Source: Bacillota bacterium
GTDB lineage: Bacteria; Bacillota; Sulfobacillia; Sulfobacillales; Sulfobacillaceae
NCBI GenBank assembly: GCA_023512105.1
Contig: JAIMAE010000003.1
Location: 1 to 54,253 of the forward strand
Direction: 5' to 3'
Length of the DNA: 54,253 bases
Translations under genes and position numbers: made by a program
Shown: positions 49,771 through 54,253 of the stretch, in pieces
Position numbering within the stretch: the first letter of the stretch is position 1
How the letters are laid out: every line of letters starts with the position of its first letter
The notes under the pieces: generated by a model
Seen by the model: only the letters and a program-made list of their open reading frames with translations
Databases searched by the model: none
Told to the model about the DNA's origin: nothing

Positions 49771-50865
49771 ATGCAACATCGACTGAAATCGATTGTCACC
49801 GCCGCCGCGGCGACGTTGTTGGTGGCCGGTTGCGGCAGCACGGCCGCCAAAGGCACCGCCGCTTCCCCCTCGCAAGCCGCGGGCACGGGGAGCTCGGTGA
49901 CCATCTTGGAGACCGGCTCGACCCTGCTCTACCCGCTGTTTCAACAATGGGTACCCGCCTACGAGGCCGCTCACCCCAACGTGCACATCACCCCGGCCGG
50001 CACCGGCAGCGGCACCGGGATCGCCCAAGCGTTAGCCGGGGCCGTCCAAATCGGGGCATCGGATGCCTACATGAGCGACGCCCAGATGAAACCCGGGATC
50101 TTAAACATTCCGCTGGCCATCTCGGCCCAGGTGGTCGCATACAACCTGCCGGGGTTGAACCAAACCCATCTCAATCTGTCGGGACCGGTGCTGGCCGGCA
50201 TCTACACCGGGAAGATTGGCTACTGGGATAACCCTCAAATTCGGGCTGCCAATCCCGGGGTCTCCTTGCCGCATCAGCCCATCATACCGGTTCGCCGCAA
50301 CGACAGCTCTGGAGACAGCTTCCTGTTTACGCAGTATCTGTCCAAGAGTGCCCCCAGCGTCTGGACGGCCGGCTACGCCACCAGTCCTTCCTGGCCGGCG
50401 GTGCCCAACGAGGCCAGTGCCACCGGCAACGGCGGCATGGTGGAATTCCTCAAGGCTAACCCTTACTCGATCGCCTACGTAGGGATTTCTTATCTCAATC
50501 AGCTGGAATCCGATCACCTAGGATACGCTGCCCTGCAAAACCCCGCCTCGCAGTACGTGCTGCCCACTCAAGACAACATTGAGGCGGCGGCCAAGGCGAT
50601 GGTCCCCACCACGCCTCCAGACGAGCGAATTTCCTTGATCGACGCGCCTGGCGCCTCGGCCTACCCCATCATCAATTACGAGTACGCGATCGTGAAGGCG
50701 GATCAACCCTCCGCCAATATGGCATCGGCGCTTAAGGCCTTCTTGACCTGGGCAATCTCGCCTCAGGGCGGCAACCAGGCGAAGTTTTTGGATAGCGTCC
50801 ACTTCTTGCCCTTGCCGAGCTCGGTGGTTACGCTGAGCCAACATCAGATCGATGAGATTCATTAA
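49771..50865 (+). CDS. pstS: Phosphate-binding lipoprotein PstS
   Basis: This 364-residue periplasmic-type binding protein is anchored by a lipobox (LLVAGC after a 14-residue hydrophobic core). Phosphate-binding loops are recognised: ETGSTLLYPLFQQW, AGTGSGTGIAQALAG, GASDAYMSD and RNDSSGDSFLFTQYLS. It catches phosphate outside the membrane with high affinity and passes it to PstCA. The ATG lies 38 bp after pstB, with AAAGGGG as a ribosome site. It overlaps pstC by 14 bp. Confidence 0.94.
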   Translation: MQHRLKSIVTAAAATLLVAGCGSTAAKGTAASPSQAAGTGSSVTILETGSTLLYPLFQQWVPAYEAAHPNVHITPAGTGSGTGIAQALAGAVQIGASDAYMSDAQMKPGILNIPLAISAQVVAYNLPGLNQTHLNLSGPVLAGIYTGKIGYWDNPQIRAANPGVSLPHQPIIPVRRNDSSGDSFLFTQYLSKSAPSVWTAGYATSPSWPAVPNEASATGNGGMVEFLKANPYSIAYVGISYLNQLESDHLGYAALQNPASQYVLPTQDNIEAAAKAMVPTTPPDERISLIDAPGASAYPIINYEYAIVKADQPSANMASALKAFLTWAISPQGGNQAKFLDSVHFLPLPSSVVTLSQHQIDEIH

Positions 50866-51907
50866 CGCGGACATCTACCAGGCAGGCCGCGAGGCGACGA
50901 GGGTCGGAGAGCGCCAGCCTTGGTCTGACCGATTGGCATCGTGGGCGATGGGAGTCATTGCGCTGACTCCCGCGCTCGTGTTGCTAGGACTTTTAGGGTA
51001 TCTGCTGTGGTCGTCCTGGCCGATCTGGCAATGGATGGGCTGGAGGTTTTTTACCGACACCCGCTGGGCCTTGGGAAACCTGTATGGCCATCCGGTGGCG
51101 ATTGGAGGATGGCAGGTGATGCCCGGTGCCGCATACGGCGCACTGGTGTTCATCGTCGGCACCGCCCTGACCTCGTTGCTTTCGCTGCTCTTCGCCACCC
51201 CGGTGGCGATTATGGTTGCCGCCGCCACCACGTTTGTCCTTCCGCGCCGGTGGCGCGGTCTGCTGGCGGCGGTGGTGGAGACGATGGCGGGAATTCCCAG
51301 CGTCATCTTCGGCCTGTGGGGGTTTACCACGGTGGCGCCGGTGGTCACCCACGCGGTGGCCCCGTGGCTCAATCGCGTGCTGGCTCCCCTACCGTTCTTC
51401 TCGGGTCCGGTTGAGAGCCAGACCAATCTTTTGGTGGCGGTGGTGGTCCTGACCCTGATGATCATGCCGATCATCGCCGCCACCAGCCGGTTGGCGATGG
51501 AGAACGTGAACGCTGCCTGGGTCGAAGGGGCGATGGCCCTAGGGTTCACCGAGTGGGAAGTCTTTCGCCACGTGGTCTGGCCCAAGATTCATAGCGGGAT
51601 TCTGGGCGCCATGATCTTGGGATTGGGGCGGGCGCTGGGAGAGACCATGGCCGTGCTCATGGTCAGTGGCAATGCCTTAAACGTGCTGCCCCAGAACTGG
51701 TTCAGCCCGGTGTCCACCATGGCCGCCACCATTGCCGGACAGTTGGACTCGGCCTTGACGGACCCTAGCGGTATGGCGGTGCGGGCTTTAGGGGCCCTGG
51801 GCCTGGTGCTGTTTGGGATCACGGTGTTGACCAACCTGGGGGCGCGGGCGGCGGCCCGGATGGCCTTAAGCGCCGGGCCCCACTCATCGGCCGAATGGGG
51901 TTATTGA
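50852..51907 (+). CDS. pstC: Phosphate ABC transporter permease PstC
   Basis: This 351-residue permease has six helices and the binding-protein-dependent transport motif (EGAMALGFTEWEVFRHVVWPKIHSGIL, EAA loop), AGIPSVIFGLWGF and GRALGETMAVLMVSGNA, all of PstC type. The start overlaps pstS by 14 bp. An extended loop between helices 4 and 5, SRLAMENVN with LPFFSGPVES, is longer than in many PstC proteins. Confidence 0.93.
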   Translation: MRFINADIYQAGREATRVGERQPWSDRLASWAMGVIALTPALVLLGLLGYLLWSSWPIWQWMGWRFFTDTRWALGNLYGHPVAIGGWQVMPGAAYGALVFIVGTALTSLLSLLFATPVAIMVAAATTFVLPRRWRGLLAAVVETMAGIPSVIFGLWGFTTVAPVVTHAVAPWLNRVLAPLPFFSGPVESQTNLLVAVVVLTLMIMPIIAATSRLAMENVNAAWVEGAMALGFTEWEVFRHVVWPKIHSGILGAMILGLGRALGETMAVLMVSGNALNVLPQNWFSPVSTMAATIAGQLDSALTDPSGMAVRALGALGLVLFGITVLTNLGARAAARMALSAGPHSSAEWGY

Positions 51908-51928
51908 CGGGAGAGGGGGTGGAATACC

Positions 51929-52837
51929 GTGGAGTTCGGGCCGAGGGGGATGTTTTCCTCCGGTGTTCTCGGCGGGGCACGAATCGAGGCTAGAAGGCGG
52001 TTGGCTCGCGTTCTCTTCCAGGTGGGGGGAGGACTGGCCCTGATGTTGGCCTTGGGCACGCTGGGCCTGTTGGTTTTTAACTTGGTCAAGGGAGCCTGGC
52101 CCGCCTTTCGCTGGAGCGTGCTCACCACCACCACCCAAGGCACCGGGGGCGGCTTGGCCAATGCTCTGTTGGGCACCTTGTGGCTGGGACTGTTGACGAC
52201 GGCGATTGCCACCCCGGTGGGAGTCGCCACCGCCACCTGGATGACGGTGTGGGGCCGGCGCCACGCCCAGGGAATCCTTTTGGCCAGCGATATCCTGGCC
52301 GGGGTCCCTTCTATCGTTTTCGGCTACGTGGGCTACTTGGCCTTCGTGTTGGCCGTGGGCTGGGGGTTCTCCGCGCTCGCAGCAGCCTTCACCCTTGGGA
52401 TGCTGGTGCTTCCCTACGTGGTCCGCAACGTGGCGCAGGCCCTCCAACAAGTGCCCTACCAGCTCTGGGAGTCGGCCATGGCCTTGGGATTTACCCGGAT
52501 TCGGGCGATTTGGCACATCCTGTGGCCCCAGGCCGGCCCGGGAATTCTCACCGGGGTGGTCTTGGCTTCCGGCATCGCCATGGGGGAGACCGCTCCGCTC
52601 TTGTACACCGCGGAATGGTCTCAAAACCTTCCCTCGCTAGCCTTGACCCACCACGCCGTCGGGTACTTGACCTATGTGGTGTGGGCGTTCATACAGGAGC
52701 CCTATCCCTCTGCCGTGGCCTTGGCCTACATGGCGGGATTGCTTTTGATGCTGATGGTGGGCTCCTTGGCCTTGTGGGGTCGCCTGCGGGTAACCGTACC
52801 TCGCGGCAGGGGCGGATTCAGCTTGCCGCGACGCTGA
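51929..52837 (+). CDS. pstA: Phosphate ABC transporter permease PstA
   Basis: This 302-residue second permease has GTLWLGLLTTAIATPVGVATA, the AGVPSIVFGYVGY segment, the EAA motif LWESAMALGFTRIRAIWHILWPQAGPGIL and GIAMGETAPLLYTAEWSQ, a PstA hallmark. GTG start 21 bp after pstC, with GAGAGGGGG upstream. It is the last gene of the pst operon in this window; the following 190 bp to 53029 hold a stem-loop and no gene. Confidence 0.92.
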   Translation: MEFGPRGMFSSGVLGGARIEARRRLARVLFQVGGGLALMLALGTLGLLVFNLVKGAWPAFRWSVLTTTTQGTGGGLANALLGTLWLGLLTTAIATPVGVATATWMTVWGRRHAQGILLASDILAGVPSIVFGYVGYLAFVLAVGWGFSALAAAFTLGMLVLPYVVRNVAQALQQVPYQLWESAMALGFTRIRAIWHILWPQAGPGILTGVVLASGIAMGETAPLLYTAEWSQNLPSLALTHHAVGYLTYVVWAFIQEPYPSAVALAYMAGLLLMLMVGSLALWGRLRVTVPRGRGGFSLPRR

Positions 52838-52984
52838 CCAGAACAAGGCGATTTCACCCTACTATATTTAGGTCGGGGAGGGCTGGCGCCAGGGGCCTTT
52901 AGGTCATTCGGACCAGGCGGGTGGCCGTGGTGTGCTCGCCCGGGGGCGGGCAGGCGCTGGCACAGGTTCAGCTGGCCCGGCTTG

Positions 52985-53012
52985 CCCAGTTGGGGCGACG
53001 GCTCCAACTGGG
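52985..53012. terminator. Perfect 9-bp stem-loop between pstA and the TPP-enzyme gene
   Basis: CCCAGTTGG (52985-52993) pairs with CCAACTGGG (53004-53012) with a 10-nt loop, between two convergent genes. Neither side has a strong T tract. It could be a bidirectional terminator or transcript stabiliser. Confidence 0.45.
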
Positions 53013-53029
53013 CTTCCGGTTCATAGGGG

Positions 53030-54253
53030 TTAACGCGCCTGGGTGATGACGTCGATCAGGACCGGGCGGCGTTCCTGGGTAACCGTCTCGATCCCCCGCG
53101 CCAAGGCCGCGGGCAAATCTTCCGAGCGCTCCACGGGACCGATGCCCACCACTCCCATCGACTCGGCCAGGCGGGCGTAGTCGATCGGGGGATCGACGAT
53201 CTGGGTGCCGATGCCGGCTCGCCCGGCATCGCGTTCCCGATGGCGGGCCATGTTGAGCTGGTGCTCCTCCGAGTTGTAATACGACCGGTTGTTGAACATC
53301 ACCACCAAGACCGGAAGGCGATGATGGGCCAAGGTCCAAAGCCCTCCGGGGGTGAACATCAGGTCTCCGTCCGACTGAATGTCCACCACCACGGTGTCGG
53401 TGTTCCGCCAAGCCAGCGCCGCGCCGATGGCGGCGCCGATGCCGTAGCCGAGCCCCCCGCCCCCGCTCTCCCCAAGGTACTGGCGGGGCTGGGTGAGGGC
53501 CAGGATGCGGTGCGTCCAATCCTCGAGATTGCCGTTGGCCAACACAAACGGTCGAGAACCGAGGGATTCCTCCAGGGCCAAGGCCAGGGTGGAGAGGGCA
53601 ATCGGCCGCTCGCCGGCTGCGCGTTCGGCTGCCTCTCGCCACTCCGTGCGCAAGCGCTGGTGCCAGCTTGCGATCTCCCGGCGCCGGGCGTCGATCGCGG
53701 CCGGGGGCGGGCCCAGGACTTCGAGCAACTGGGGCAGGGCCACCCGAGTGTCGGCGAGAAGACTTTGTTCGGTGGCCATCAGCCGTTGGAAGTCCGAGGT
53801 CCAGCTGCGCACGCCGTAGTCTTGTACTCCGATGGCAAAGACCCGGGTGGTGTCGGCGATCAGCGGCCGGGTGGTCCGCCGCACTCGGTCGATGCTGGAG
53901 AGGTCGCCAAACAGGTCGCGGACGTCCAACCCCAACACCAAGTCGGCGCGGGCCAGCACCGCGCGTTTATCCCCGGTCAAGTTCATCGGGTGGGTGGTGG
54001 GGAGATTGAGCCGACCTCCCCGGTCCAACACGGCGATCGCCCAGCGTTCGCTCAAAGCAGCTAAGGCGTGAAATCCCTCCTCGGAGCGGCCGACGTGGTC
54101 GGCGATGATCACCGGAAACCGCGCTTGGCGAATGGCCTCGGCCAACGTCCGCAAGGCCTCGGGGTGGGGAGCGGGCGGGCTTCCCGGAGCGTAACGGGCC
54201 GGGTCGGGAATTTCGGGGATGTAGCCGTCCGGCAAGGGGTCTTCTTGCAGGGC
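53030..54253 (-). CDS. Thiamine-diphosphate-dependent enzyme (acetolactate synthase/benzoylformate decarboxylase-like), N-terminus outside the window
   Basis: The visible 407 codons, with the 5' part beyond the window edge, hold the middle and C-terminal domains of a POX-family ThDP enzyme. The central domain has PVIIADHVGRSEEGFHALAAL. The C-terminal domain has the ThDP/Mg2+ motif SDGDLMFTPGGLWTLAHHRLP followed by VVMFNNRSYYN (GDG...NN type) and GLGYGIGAAIGAALAWRN. Substrate and identity (acetolactate synthase, benzoylformate decarboxylase, oxalyl-CoA or sulfoacetaldehyde enzymes) cannot be determined. Aromatic metabolism (pobA) is nearby, but this link is weak. The stop faces pstA. Confidence 0.85.
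   Translation of the reverse strand, partial: ALQEDPLPDGYIPEIPDPARYAPGSPPAPHPEALRTLAEAIRQARFPVIIADHVGRSEEGFHALAALSERWAIAVLDRGGRLNLPTTHPMNLTGDKRAVLARADLVLGLDVRDLFGDLSSIDRVRRTTRPLIADTTRVFAIGVQDYGVRSWTSDFQRLMATEQSLLADTRVALPQLLEVLGPPPAAIDARRREIASWHQRLRTEWREAAERAAGERPIALSTLALALEESLGSRPFVLANGNLEDWTHRILALTQPRQYLGESGGGGLGYGIGAAIGAALAWRNTDTVVVDIQSDGDLMFTPGGLWTLAHHRLPVLVVMFNNRSYYNSEEHQLNMARHRERDAGRAGIGTQIVDPPIDYARLAESMGVVGIGPVERSEDLPAALARGIETVTQERRPVLIDVITQAR

Overview
This 54 kb window is GC-rich, densely coded chromosomal DNA. It most likely comes from a deep-branching, high-GC Bacillota (Firmicutes) relative, perhaps near the Sulfobacillus/Thermaerobacter/Symbiobacterium group; that placement is inference. 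The support is synteny and promoter style. An htrA-type protease lies beside rlmH. A class A penicillin-binding protein stands next to speE-speB-argS, as in Bacillus. A YpjD-type MazG, a Bacillus-like bkd operon and a TPP-riboswitch-controlled tenI-thiS-thiG-thiF-thiO operon are present. Ribosome binding sites are strong AGGAGG types with many GTG/TTG starts, and SigA-like promoters are often of the extended -10 kind. No rRNA, tRNA, CRISPR array or intact insertion sequence was seen.

Layout: 1-3.9 kb holds a truncated HtrA protease, rlmH, an old yellow enzyme, a MazG-like pyrophosphohydrolase and a 3-hydroxyisobutyrate-dehydrogenase-family gene. 4.1-12.5 kb holds a gamma-glutamyltransferase, then a branched-chain 2-oxoacid dehydrogenase operon (E3, E1alpha, E1beta, E2) with lipA and lipB, so the lipoyl enzyme and its lipoylation genes sit together. 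12.5-15.5 kb holds a VIT-type metal transporter, a tiny coupled gene and a PBP. 15.6-19.5 kb is a polyamine operon (pyruvoyl arginine decarboxylase, spermidine synthase, agmatinase) ending in argS. 19.7-22.2 kb holds a secreted protein with a sorting-like tail, an HNH nuclease and small genes. 22.5-26.3 kb is the thiamine-thiazole operon. 26.3-31.3 kb holds a membrane protein, an unusual nitrilase/amidohydrolase-like fusion, pobA and an ornithine-cyclodeaminase-family gene. 31.9-36.5 kb is a tripartite tricarboxylate transporter locus in which tctBA is flanked by two essentially identical tctC genes. 36.8-45.0 kb holds a penicillin-acylase-like protein, fabH, a four-gene cluster (HAAS-type membrane protein, TrxR-like flavoprotein, mug, M24 peptidase), bcp and nth.

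The most interesting part is 45.2-52.8 kb. An EAL-domain c-di-GMP phosphodiesterase gene is followed directly by a 787-residue protein that joins a complete PHO84-type phosphate:H+ symporter to a GAF and a GGDEF diguanylate cyclase domain. This pair is followed by a pstB-pstS-pstC-pstA phosphate ABC operon. Arrays of TTAACC-like hexamers with an exact 11-bp pitch (PHO-box-like) lie upstream of both the EAL gene and the pst operon. The arrangement suggests a module that couples phosphate uptake or sensing to c-di-GMP turnover under PhoP/PhoB-type control. The window ends inside a thiamine-diphosphate-dependent enzyme gene on the minus strand.
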